Below, one piece after another: positions 20,485 through 27,611 of a stretch of DNA of 27,611 bases (within the stretch, counting starts at the first letter, position 1; each line of letters begins with the position of its first letter). The position numbers and the translations under genes are program-made. The notes under the pieces were generated by a model. The model saw only the letters and a program-made list of their open reading frames with translations, was not told where the DNA came from and made no database searches. This stretch comes from Plantago elongata (lineage: Eukaryota; Streptophyta; Magnoliopsida; Lamiales; Plantaginaceae), in assembly GCA_036897095.1 (NCBI GenBank), contig JAYMSP010001936.1:1-27611 (forward strand), written 5' to 3'.

Positions 20485-21642
20485 CTAACAACATAATGGA
20501 CACTGAATCAACCCATTCTCATTGCACTTCCCACACTTAACACTCTTCATCCCATCCTCACCCAAAACCTTACAGCTCCCACTGCACTCCACACACATGA
20601 TGAACCGTATCCCCGCGCAACCTACGCACCTTTCTCCGGGTCCTGCCCTCGGTATACCATCCAATAAAATCCCCAATTTGCCTTCCTCATCTAGCCTCAT
20701 CACTTCAGCAGCCCCACCAATCAATCTACCTTTCACAAACACGAGTGGTACTCGAATCTCCTTGCTGTCCATTACTCCTCTTAGTTCCTCCTTGAACTTG
20801 GAGTGCATTGAGATATCTCGCTCAAGCATCCGCACACCTTGCGACTCGACAATCAATCTCACAATATTGCAATCCTCAAACGTCTTTCTAATGCCTCTCA
20901 ATGTCGTTGTGTATACAATGACCGCCTCTTCACCACCAGGGGGGCATTTTTTGACATACGAATCGAGAATTTTGTCCGTATCACCGGAAACCATTTTCTT
21001 GATCTGTTCTTCCTCAGCAGAAAACTCTTTCTCAAATGAAGCCACAAGGACCGGATCGAAAAGGGGGCCTAAACTCCTCCTGGACAAAACTACACCCGAG
21101 CTGGAATCAATCCTCAAACTGTCACATCTAGGACTCCCCTTAATCGAAGCCCACAACCTTGGTGAAGGCTTCTTCAGATTGACATTACTACTACATTCTC
21201 TGAGAATACCTTTGGGGCTATTTTCCATGGACCCATTGACAACATTGCACTTGTTCTCCTTCCCAACAGATTTCTTCCCCTTCCTGGGAGAAGTTAATTG
21301 ATTCAAGAACTTGAGAGGACTTCTCGGGTCGATATCTGCAAAACCACGCAAGAAGAGCCTCGATTTGGGGCTTTTCTTGGAGTTAACCGAACCACCGGGC
21401 ATTTGGTCTTCAAGGCCTTCCATAAGTTCCCACGTGTTGATGATCTCCGAGGGCTCGTCTCGGGGTGGAGACAAAACCGATTTCTTACCTTGGGTGAGGC
21501 ATTCGATCTGCTTGTCCTTGTCGAGCTTAAGAACTCCGTAGGTGCTTGACGTAAGAGAGACTACGTGGCTGCTAATTTCACGATCTTCATTCCTCTGTTG
21601 TTGAATTTCTTGCCTGATCAATTTAGACGAGACACAGCCCAT
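20485..21642 (-). CDS. Glutaredoxin-like protein with N-terminal acylation motif and four CxxC pairs
   Basis: An intact, intronless 385-residue frame. I start at ATG 21640-21642, giving MGCVSSKLIR, because Gly2/Cys3 form a classic N-myristoylation plus S-acylation signal shared by plant relatives (At3g57070/At5g39865 type). The in-frame ATG 23 codons upstream would bury it. Residues 26-41 (HVVSLTSSTYGVLKLD) are a conserved family motif. Residues 50-190 are Ser/Lys-rich and probably disordered. The glutaredoxin fold lies at about 240-330: VIVYTTTLRGIRKTFEDC, ERDISMHS, IRVPLVFVKGRLIGG. The redox CPYC site is replaced by TLRG, so dithiol activity is unlikely. The C-terminus has C339/C342, C350/C353, C370/C373 and C381/C384, a DnaJ-like zinc-binding pattern. 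Inferred role: a membrane-attached adaptor or zinc protein, not an enzyme. The biochemical function of the family is not settled. Confidence 0.95.
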   Translation of the reverse strand: MGCVSSKLIRQEIQQQRNEDREISSHVVSLTSSTYGVLKLDKDKQIECLTQGKKSVLSPPRDEPSEIINTWELMEGLEDQMPGGSVNSKKSPKSRLFLRGFADIDPRSPLKFLNQLTSPRKGKKSVGKENKCNVVNGSMENSPKGILRECSSNVNLKKPSPRLWASIKGSPRCDSLRIDSSSGVVLSRRSLGPLFDPVLVASFEKEFSAEEEQIKKMVSGDTDKILDSYVKKCPPGGEEAVIVYTTTLRGIRKTFEDCNIVRLIVESQGVRMLERDISMHSKFKEELRGVMDSKEIRVPLVFVKGRLIGGAAEVMRLDEEGKLGILLDGIPRAGPGERCVGCAGIRFIMCVECSGSCKVLGEDGMKSVKCGKCNENGLIQCPLCC

Positions 21643-21706
21643 TTGGTGTTTTTGGAAAATGGAGAGAAGTTGGTATTTGCTCGGTTTTTGAAGACATACA
21701 TACATA

Positions 21707-21716
21707 ACCAACGGTT
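21707..21716 (+). promoter_or_regulatory. MSA-like MYB site, proximal
   Basis: ACCAACGGTT matches the mitosis-specific activator consensus YCYAACGGYY at nine of ten bases. It lies 65 bp upstream of the glutaredoxin-like ATG, on the opposite strand. Such sites bind MYB3R factors in either orientation. Confidence 0.4.
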
Positions 21717-21744
21717 ACCTTCTCTGTCTGGTGAAAAATGGGAG

Positions 21745-21754
21745 TCTAACGGTC
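21745..21754 (+). promoter_or_regulatory. MSA-like MYB site, distal
   Basis: TCTAACGGTC is a full match to YCYAACGGYY, 103 bp upstream of the same ATG and 38 bp from the proximal site. Two such sites in about 50 bp are suggestive of G2/M-type control but unproven. Confidence 0.45.
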
Positions 21755-21779
21755 AAAATATTCGAATGGGGGTTTAAAT

Positions 21780-22049
21780 CTATGATTTGCGACATGGCCC
21801 CTTGTCTTTTTATTATTGTCGTTATGGTGCAATAGTGATTTTTTTTAATTGTGGGGACTCATGAGGATTTTTTTACTAATCCATACGAATTCACCACCTT
21901 TCTTTTAATTTTCTTTGACCACCAAAACAAACAACTTCATACATTTTTTTTAAAATAATACATATTCTTATAGTATCATGTAAGAATAATTGAGTGGACC
22001 TATATATTTATTTTCTTCATCTTACTAATTCATTTGTTTACTTCTTCAT
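21780..22049. other. AT-rich intergenic DNA
   Basis: Upstream flank of the glutaredoxin-like gene, with long T runs. No gene, repeat unit or promoter element beyond the MSA-like sites was recognised. Confidence 0.5.
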
Positions 22050-22280
22050 CTTTATCTTTAAATTTTACTTTGTCCAATTTAAACGTACATAATTTAAAAT
22101 AAAAAAAGATAAATATAAATAAAAATTACCAATGACTATATTTTTTTGAGATATATAAATAAAATCTACTCTTAATTATGTTTGAATTATTTTTTCGAAA
22201 TTTATAAAAATCACTAACAACTTTATTTGGACCTTAATAAATTGTAATACGGGTTTTAAAAGTGCAATTTTACTATATTG
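22050..22280 (+). repeat. Left arm of a long inverted repeat
   Basis: The reverse complement of this stretch matches 23050-23286 at roughly 75-80 percent by eye. Shared landmarks include TTTAAATTTTA...TTGTCCA (from 22055), AATTATGTTTGAA (from 22173) and ACTAACAACTTTATT (from 22213). It is very AT-rich. The outer end is approximate and no flanking target duplication was found. Confidence 0.8.
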
Positions 22281-22322
22281 GGTCAATAATTAAACAAGCA
22301 ACATGATATGATAGTCAAATAT

Positions 22323-22985
22323 GGTAACAGGGCTGGACATCAGACACAAATACCAAATAATAGGTATGGTTATCGGGCATTGCTTATGAATATCGGACAT
22401 CAAACACAGGTACCGTACATTGGATACGGGTGACGGGCATCTGGTATGGATAACGGGCAATGAGTACGGTTACCGGGCATTTACTAATACTGAACATCAA
22501 ATACGAGTGACATGCATCGGATATGGATATCGGGCTTCGAACAAGAGTATCGAGCAGATAGGGTAACAGGGCTGGACATCATACACAAATACCAGCTAAT
22601 GGGTACGGTTACCGGACATTGCTTATGAATATCGGACATCCAACACGGGTACCGTACATTGGATACGGGTGACGGACATCTGGTACGGATAACGGGCAAT
22701 GAGTACGGTTACAGGGCATTTACAGATACCGAACATCAAACACGGGTGACATGCATCAGATATGGATATCGGGCTTCAAACACGAGTATCAAGAAACGGA
22801 TTTGAATACCGGACCTGACATCGGACACATATACCGGGCAATTGTTACGGTTGTCGGACATTGTTTACGGATACCGGGCATCAAACACGGGCACCGCGCA
22901 TCGGATGCGAAGAACGGGCATTGAATACGTATACCGAACATCGAACATGAGTATCGAGCATCGAATTTGGGTACCGAATATTGTT
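22323..22985. repeat. 20-bp minisatellite with 239-bp higher-order period
   Basis: About 33 units of 20 bp with approximate consensus GGGCATCGGATACGGGTAYC. Examples are GGACATCAAACACAGGTACC and GGGCAATGAGTACGGTTACC. The block from 22325 recurs at 22564 (period 239, twelve units minus one base) at high identity: both begin TAACAGGGCTGGACATCA. A third, more divergent block runs from about 22796. It is clearly more GC-rich than its flanks. The minus-strand frame at 22484-22699 is only translated repeat, since 20 is not a multiple of three. Confidence 0.95.
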
Positions 22986-23049
22986 TAAAATAAATAATTA
23001 TTTTTACATAATCAATATATTTAAAATATTTATAAGAGTGTTTAAAAGT

Positions 23050-23286
23050 TAAAATTAGTACATTGTATTTCTAGAACCGTTTTGCAATTTATTATGATTT
23101 GAATAAAGTTGTTAGTAATTTTTATACATATCAAATAATATTTCAAACATAATTGAGAGTGATTTCTATTTATAGATCTCGAAAATATAAAATTGTTAGT
23201 GATTTTTATTTATTTTTCATATATATTTTTTTAAGTTATAAAAACTTTAAAGTGGACAAAATTAAAATTTAAAAATAAAAAAAATA
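23050..23286 (-). repeat. Right arm of the long inverted repeat
   Basis: It matches 22050-22280 in inverted orientation. It contains AAGTTGTTAGTAATTTTTAT (from 23107), TTTCAAACATAATTG (from 23141) and TGGACAAAATTAAAATTTAA (from 23253). The transcript of the whole block could fold into a hairpin with a loop of about 770 nt. Confidence 0.8.
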
Positions 23287-23560
23287 ATGGATGGAAAGGT
23301 GATATGTGACAATAAGAAGCAGAAGGCTTTGAAGTATTTATTTTACTTTAAAGGTTAAAATTGTATATCCAATATTGAAATTATAATGATTTGATAAAAT
23401 GAATTTTATTAAAAAACATAAGTAGGTGAGTCATGTTACAATTTAATACCTTGTCCGATCATGGTCGTGACAAAGTAATGTAGCCAGAAGTAAACGTGAA
23501 CACTTTTGTCATCAACTCTTTGGATTTCATTCAACCAACAACGGTCGGTACCCATTTGTA
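23287..23560. other. AT-rich intergenic DNA
   Basis: Separates the inverted-repeat structure from the 3.1-kb LTR. No coding or structural feature was recognised. Confidence 0.5.
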
Positions 23561-23565
23561 CTGAT
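23561..23565. repeat. Target-site duplication, left copy (CTGAT)
   Basis: CTGAT directly precedes the LTR start and recurs at 26658-26662. Confidence 0.75.
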
Positions 23566-24233
23566 GGTAAAGTCCGACAAATTTCCTCGTCGTTCTTTTC
23601 GATATATTAATAAAATATTAATTTTTATTATTTCGCACGAGTAAAAATATTACGTAAGTAGGTTAGGTCGGATTTAGAATTTTGACGCCGAGCGGATTCG
23701 ACGTTAAAATGAAATTTCGTAATTTATTAATAAAATAATAATAAAAATAATAAAATAAAAATTATTTATTTTATTTTTCCTATGGCTCGAGAACGACTTG
23801 AAAAGTGTCCGGGAATCGATTTTCCATTTTTCCGGATTTTATTTATGAGTCGTTTGGAAGCCAGAATGAATTAGTTGTATATAATCATAAAAGGACAGGA
23901 TTACCCTTACTTCCTTATTTCCCCTTTAAGGGTAAATTGGTCATTTTAGCGTCATCATCTTCCCCAATCGTTCCAGCCGCCCGCTTGCTCTGTTCATTCG
24001 CTCCGTCCGTCGATCACGCCAAGAATTCCCCCGAATTGTCCCGAACCACCGGCCACCTCGAGCAGCCGCGCCTTGGCTGCCGTGCTCCGCCACCCCACGT
24101 GCTTAATTGCGGTCGAAATCCACGCGGAGAAAGGGGAGAACGCGAGTCACCGTGAGGAGGAAGGAAATCCGGCCCAGTGGCCATCTACGCGGCCGATTCC
24201 GGCCCTCCACCGCCTTGGACCCCTATATATACC

Positions 24234-24241
24234 CGGCATTC
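24234..24241 (+). promoter_or_regulatory. LTR TATA box (TATATATA)
   Basis: CCCTATATATACCC stands at the right end of a GC-rich block, followed after 20-30 bp by CTCAGTTCATCCTCACACCG, a typical pyrimidine-rich plant start region. This marks the U3/R border, leaving a transcribed R-U5 part of about 2.4 kb. Confidence 0.7.
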
Positions 24242-24431
24242 CTCAGTTCATCCTCACACCGCAAATCTCTTCTTCTCCTCTTCCTTCTCTCGGTTTCTTC
24301 CCATTTTCCCCTAAAAAACCGCCCTCTGCCAACACCGGCCCGCCGCCGTCTCCGGCCACCACCTCCGGTTAACCCCGCCACTGTCAAGTAACCGACCCCC
24401 GGGATAGTGTCGTTAACTCGACCAAATTCCG

Positions 24432-25320
24432 GTAAGTTTTCTCGATCGAATTCGACTAAATTCGAATAAACGAACGGGAAATTAATAAAATATTATTCAC
24501 AACCGTTCCGCCTCGACCCCGTCTCGACTACTGTTACACTGTTCGACTCTCGACACGCACTCGGTCAGTATCGTGTTATTTTATTGCTAATTATCATTCG
24601 CTAATTATTTACCGTAATTAATTATCATTAATTAATTAATTACCGTTAGTTAAGTAATATTTAATTATCGTTAATTAACGTTAATTACCATCGTTAGTGT
24701 TAATTAATATTATTATCAGTTAATTAACGTTAATTATAATTAGTATTATCTAATGATTAATTATCGTTAATTATTAATTAATAGCATAATTAACCGGTTA
24801 CTAATAATTGTTATCAGTTAAGGAGAATTGAATTATACTGTTCGTCTGTTAAATTATTAGTGTCGACTGGCCGTCGACAGTAGGATTTGCCGCTGGCCGC
24901 GGACTGTGTTGGTTTTAAATAAACTGTATAGAACTGGAATATAATATTATTTAATAATGCTATACTGTTGAAGGTTGGGATATTGCTGGACAGACTTGTC
25001 GTCTGTAGGTTGAATCTATCTGTTAGGAGTTATACCTGATATAGGTTTATACTAAGACAGACTTGTCGTCTGTGCACTTGTTAGGAATAAAATACCGGAT
25101 ACTTTTTGGAAGTCGAATAAAATATCATCTTACCGGTTTAACAGAAATAAGTGTCGTTTAGTTAAACGTCGAAAACGTAATAAAGTGTCAGAATAATAGT
25201 AAAACTCGGATGTTAAACCCATACGTCATAAGATAAAAGGATTCACTAAGACGTCGTTAGGAAATATTAAACTGTCAGGAATCTTTAAGTTATTAAGTAG
25301 TATTATTATTTGTTTATCAG
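24432..25320 (+). other. Candidate intron inside the LTR leader
   Basis: Donor CCG|GTAAGTTTTC (GT at 24432) and acceptor TTATTTGTTTATCAG (AG at 25319-25320) enclose 889 bp of AT-rich sequence, flanked by less AT-rich DNA on both sides. After 36 bases a second good donor follows, ACG|GTGAGTGATA (25357), with a possible acceptor TTTTGCTTTCCCAG ending at 26440. No transcript evidence exists. Confidence 0.4.
24590..24830. repeat. TTAATTA/GTTAATTA-rich low-complexity block
   Basis: Dense, irregular repeats of TTAATTA, CGTTAATTA and TTATCGTTAATTA over about 240 bp, within the candidate LTR intron. The motif is palindromic, so both strands look alike. Confidence 0.8.
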
Positions 25321-25504
25321 GAACTTCGGAAGCTCCTGACACACCCAGCACATACGGTGAGTGATAGCTGGCTTTCGGCATCGGGCCCTGGGAAAGTTTG
25401 CTACTTCATTCTTCATTTTTCAATTCATGTACCTGTTTATCTGCCTGACTGTCTAACTCTGACCGCGACTACTCGACGTCAACCAACCGGCTCGTTTACC
25501 GATG

Positions 25505-25758
25505 TACTGACTGACTGGATAAACTGTAGACAACCTGTATTAGGAACACTTACCTATATTGACTTAACATTTTATTACCCCAACTGCTGAGTAATACTGT
25601 ATACCGAGTCTTGTCTACTGATCCTGTTTACCGATTAGGTTTCTAAACTATAGTCGACCTGTACTTAGGATACACCACCTGTTGTGACCTAACATTTTAT
25701 TGCTCCAATTGCTGATTTATACTATAATCCGAGTTCCGTTTACTGATCCTGTTACTGA
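25505..25758 (+). repeat. Diverged direct duplication, period about 125 bp
   Basis: AACATTTTATTACCCCAACT at 25566 and AACATTTTATTGCTCCAATT at 25691 lie in two similar blocks. The blocks also share GTAGACAACCTGTATTAGGA versus GTCGACCTGTACTTAGGA, and CTACTGATCCTGTTT versus TTACTGATCCTGTT. Confidence 0.75.
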
Positions 25759-26056
25759 TACTGTTACTGATCATGCTCATTCTTATTGTTACTAAACCTG
25801 TATATCACCCCTGTTTCTGATCCTCATGCACTGCATTGCACGAAAACTATTTTCCTGAAATTATCACCACACACTAAAACTATTTTGGGAAACCGTTCAC
25901 GTCCTATTTAGCTGGGTGATATCACTTGTAGCATTACTGTTACTTGTCATTCGGCGGTCGCTAAGTGCCACGCGGAGCGAAGCGCTACACTGTGTATTCA
26001 CGGTGCGGGCACCTCTCGAATTCGTACGGGCCACCTCTAGAGGACTAGCCTATAAT

Positions 26057-26250
26057 GACACCTCCTGTTAATGTCATCAGGTGGGATACTAGGCCGCAGT
26101 ACTTGCACCCACTACCGTTTGGTAGATCTCCATACCACGACACCTCCTGTTACTGTCATCGGGTGGGGAATCTAATGCCGCGGTACTTGTACCCACTGCC
26201 ATTGGGTAGATCTCCATACCACGACAACTCCTGTTATTATCGCTGGGTGG
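26057..26250 (+). repeat. Tandem repeat of 82-84 bp, about 2.3 copies
   Basis: Units start at 26057, 26139 and 26223 with GACACCTCCTGTTA, GACACCTCCTGTTA and GACAACTCCTGTTA. Each full unit ends in TTGGGTAGATCTCCATACCA or a close variant. They lie in the U5 part of the long LTR. Confidence 0.9.
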
Positions 26251-26657
26251 AATACCTGCAACGATCCTCTCCTGTTCTCGTTTGCGGTTTCCCCACTGTT
26301 AAAAAATTTACTGCCTGATCAGCACGTGTGTTGGTTTACCGTACTGTTGCATCTCATATGCATATTCATGCATGCCTGAATGTCCTCACTCAATCCTAGT
26401 GACTGTCACTCTCCCTGTTTCCAATATTTTGCTTTCCCAGATTTTATGCACGAAGACATGCTTGGGTAGAACCGACAGATGGACTGACTGGTCTCCGCTG
26501 CTAGAACTAAGTTAAATTTGTGTTTCTGTTTGTTTTCTATTTTGACTTATCATGTACATATGGTTTGTAACGGATAATGTTGTAATATTTTAAATAATGT
26601 TTATTTGAAATATTCGGCACGACCCTTGACGTCTCAACCAGAACCCGGACTGTTACA

Positions 26658-26662
26658 CTGAT
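26658..26662. repeat. Target-site duplication, right copy (CTGAT)
   Basis: Identical to 23561-23565, directly after the TTACA end of the LTR. Confidence 0.75.
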
Positions 26663-27449
26663 AGTTTTATAATTAAAAAATGGCTAGGTCAATGTGAAAA
26701 AATCGTATGACTAAATATTTAGAACTAAAAAATAAAGAAAAAGTTTCTCCATATAAAAAAAGAAGGGACCATATAACGACTCTACCACTAATAAACCGAC
26801 TAAGTTAAGCATGACTGTTCCACCACTTGATATAATAGTATTCGCTTTGGATCGGAGTCAACACGAATTTATTTTTAGGTTTCCCAAAAGTTCTCATACC
26901 ATAGAAGAGTGATGTCCTTCTTCCCTTTCATTCTCAAACGATGTGGGACGTTGGGTATTACATTCTATCGTCAGTTAGAGTGTCACATTGACTAACGCTA
27001 GCCACTTATTGTAATTCATTGGAATAAAACTTCAACAGTAGAGATTAAATAATCTCCTACCTTTTGCACTAAGTATTGTTATGGAGTGTCTCCCATGATG
27101 TACGAGATGTTGCACTACGTGTTGCTCTAACCACCTATATTGCATAAATATATTTAAAATATAATATTTAAATATTATAAAAAATGGTGTTCATATATTC
27201 AATACCACTAGTATCAAAATTAAATCTTTAAAAAAAATGAAAATTAATAACTAAAATTGAATTAAAATATTCTCGAACAATAGAAGATTAAACAAAAAAT
27301 CTAATCAATAATAAAAATTAAATTAAAACAATCGAAAAAATTTAATTCAGAGTTTTATGTGAATATTTTCCTCTTTCTTATTAATTGTGAGGCTTGACTA
27401 TGAGTAATGTGAACATTTTTTACTAATTATAATTTTTTAAGATTATAAT
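26663..27449. other. AT-rich intergenic DNA
   Basis: About 790 bp with no gene. The left part resembles a common plant intergenic repeat with the wording TTTCCCAAAAGTTCTCATACC (26880 onwards), but I cannot name it. The right part is simple AT-rich sequence. Confidence 0.5.
26939..26949 (-). promoter_or_regulatory. Upstream-sequence-element-like motif (GTCCCACATCG)
   Basis: The minus strand reads GTCCCACATCG, an exact match to RTCCCACATCG, the plant snRNA upstream sequence element. No TATA box lies 20-35 bp downstream on that strand and no snRNA body follows. It is either a relic or part of a repeat that shares the motif. Confidence 0.35.
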
Positions 27450-27611
27450 TGTTAAGGTAAAAGCCCCAACCCTCGAGTGTTACAAAAACTAACTAACTTC
27501 ACTAGCTTAGGATACTTCATCAAAGGTAAATTTCAACTTTGAACTCGATTCCTCCACACCCGACCCTGCACAAGTGAGTAGAGTTGGGTGGGGGGGGGGG
27601 GTTTGAAACCT
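27450..27611 (-). mobile_element. Edge of a second Tat-type LTR, cut by the window end
   Basis: The plus strand TGTTAAGGTAAAAGCCCCAA, followed by CCCTCGAGTGTTACAAAAAC, is the reverse complement of the Tat LTR 3' end (CCCGAGGGT...GGGGCTTTTACCTCAA). TTTGAACTCGA and CCCTGCACA later in the stretch also match. Left of 27450 there is no primer-binding site, so this is the 3' end of a 3' or solo LTR on the minus strand. Identity to the LTRs at 3584 and 11671 is clearly lower than between those two. It holds a 12-base G run (27590-27601). Confidence 0.82.

Larger units (their letters stand above)
23566..26657 (+). mobile_element. 3.1-kb solo LTR of a chromovirus-like gypsy element
   Basis: It starts GGTAAAGTCCGACAAATT, which is the chromovirus-type TGTAAAGTCCGAC with its first base changed. 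It ends CCCGGACTGTTACA. Five-base TSDs flank it and no gag, pol or primer-binding site is inside, hence a solo LTR. It has an AT-rich left part, a GC-rich promoter block (about 23960-24420) with a TATA box, an AT-rich middle, and a right part with two families of internal duplications. A length of 3 kb is at the long end for plant LTRs. Plus-strand frames such as 24073-24372 are GC-rich artefacts. The lineage (Tekay-like) is inferred from the ends and size. Confidence 0.75.

Noticed and set aside
20522..21301. A 259-codon plus-strand frame opposite the glutaredoxin-like gene
   Set aside because: It is the shadow of a conserved coding sequence in the antisense frame; its product has no recognisable motif.
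21643..21711. In-frame 23-codon extension of the glutaredoxin-like protein
   Set aside because: It would place MGCVSSK internally and abolish the acylation signal that the family shares, so the downstream ATG is preferred.
22323..22985. The 20-bp array as a CRISPR array, or as a gene coding for a repeat protein (minus frame 22484-22699)
   Set aside because: There are no spacers, the units are contiguous and diverged, the genome is plant, and a 20-bp period does not keep a reading frame.
24073..24391. Overlapping plus-strand frames of 94-99 codons in the GC-rich LTR block
   Set aside because: They overlap the TATA box and start region, the composition alone explains them, and no domain is seen.
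26880..26949. A U6 or U3 RNA gene on the minus strand
   Set aside because: Only the upstream element is present. No TATA at the fixed distance and no snRNA sequence follow.

Overview
The window is nuclear DNA of a flowering plant, probably a eudicot, and most of it is transposable elements. The evidence is plant-type Ty3/gypsy and Ty1/copia retroelements with plant primer-binding sites, tRNA-derived SINE heads, a plant LINE, a plant-only glutaredoxin-like gene and a fragment of a plant YTH-domain (ECT) gene. I cannot name the species.

Layout. (1) 1 to about 1440: the 5' end of a minus-strand Ty3/gypsy element (partial LTR, tRNA-iMet-type primer-binding site, broken gag), cut by the window start. 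(2) 1519 to about 18800: one old Sirevirus-like Ty1/copia element with no LTRs, opened by two later insertions. The first is a complete but dead Tat-lineage gypsy element (3584-12487, LTRs of about 815 bp, TSD GTATT). The second is a minus-strand, chromovirus-like solo LTR (14528-17197, TSD AGAAG), which itself holds a 5'-truncated LINE (about 15617-17008). Leaving out each insertion and one TSD copy puts the copia reading frame back in phase, so the nesting order is well supported. (3) 18800-20036: two minus-strand pieces of an ECT-type m6A-reader gene without its YTH domain, separated by two SINE-like tRNA heads that face opposite ways. (4) 20485-21642, minus strand: the only intact host gene, an intronless 385-residue glutaredoxin-like protein with an MGCVSSK N-terminus and four C-terminal CxxC pairs. 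Two MSA-like (mitosis-type MYB) motifs lie upstream. (5) About 22050-23286: a 20-bp minisatellite with a 239-bp higher-order period, set between arms of about 230 bp that are inverted copies of each other. This is a foldback-like structure and the least conventional object here. (6) 23566-26657: a 3.1-kb plus-strand solo LTR (TSD CTGAT) with a TATA box and consensus-like splice sites in its transcribed part. (7) 26663-27449: AT-rich DNA with one upstream-sequence-element-like motif. (8) 27450 to the end: the edge of another Tat-type LTR on the minus strand.

How the parts relate. The retroelements look unable to move by themselves. Both reverse transcriptases have lost the stretch that carries the catalytic YxDD, and all the coding regions have stops or frameshifts. 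The Tat element also carries, between pol and its 3' LTR, an antisense transcription unit with a TATA-like box, a GT-AG intron of 85 nt in the 5' leader, an ATG directly after the acceptor and a downstream arginine/lysine-rich segment. This fits the additional antisense ORFs known from the Tat lineage. The glutaredoxin-like gene is the likely functional unit. Everything was read by eye: identity figures are estimates and lineage names are inferences from motifs.
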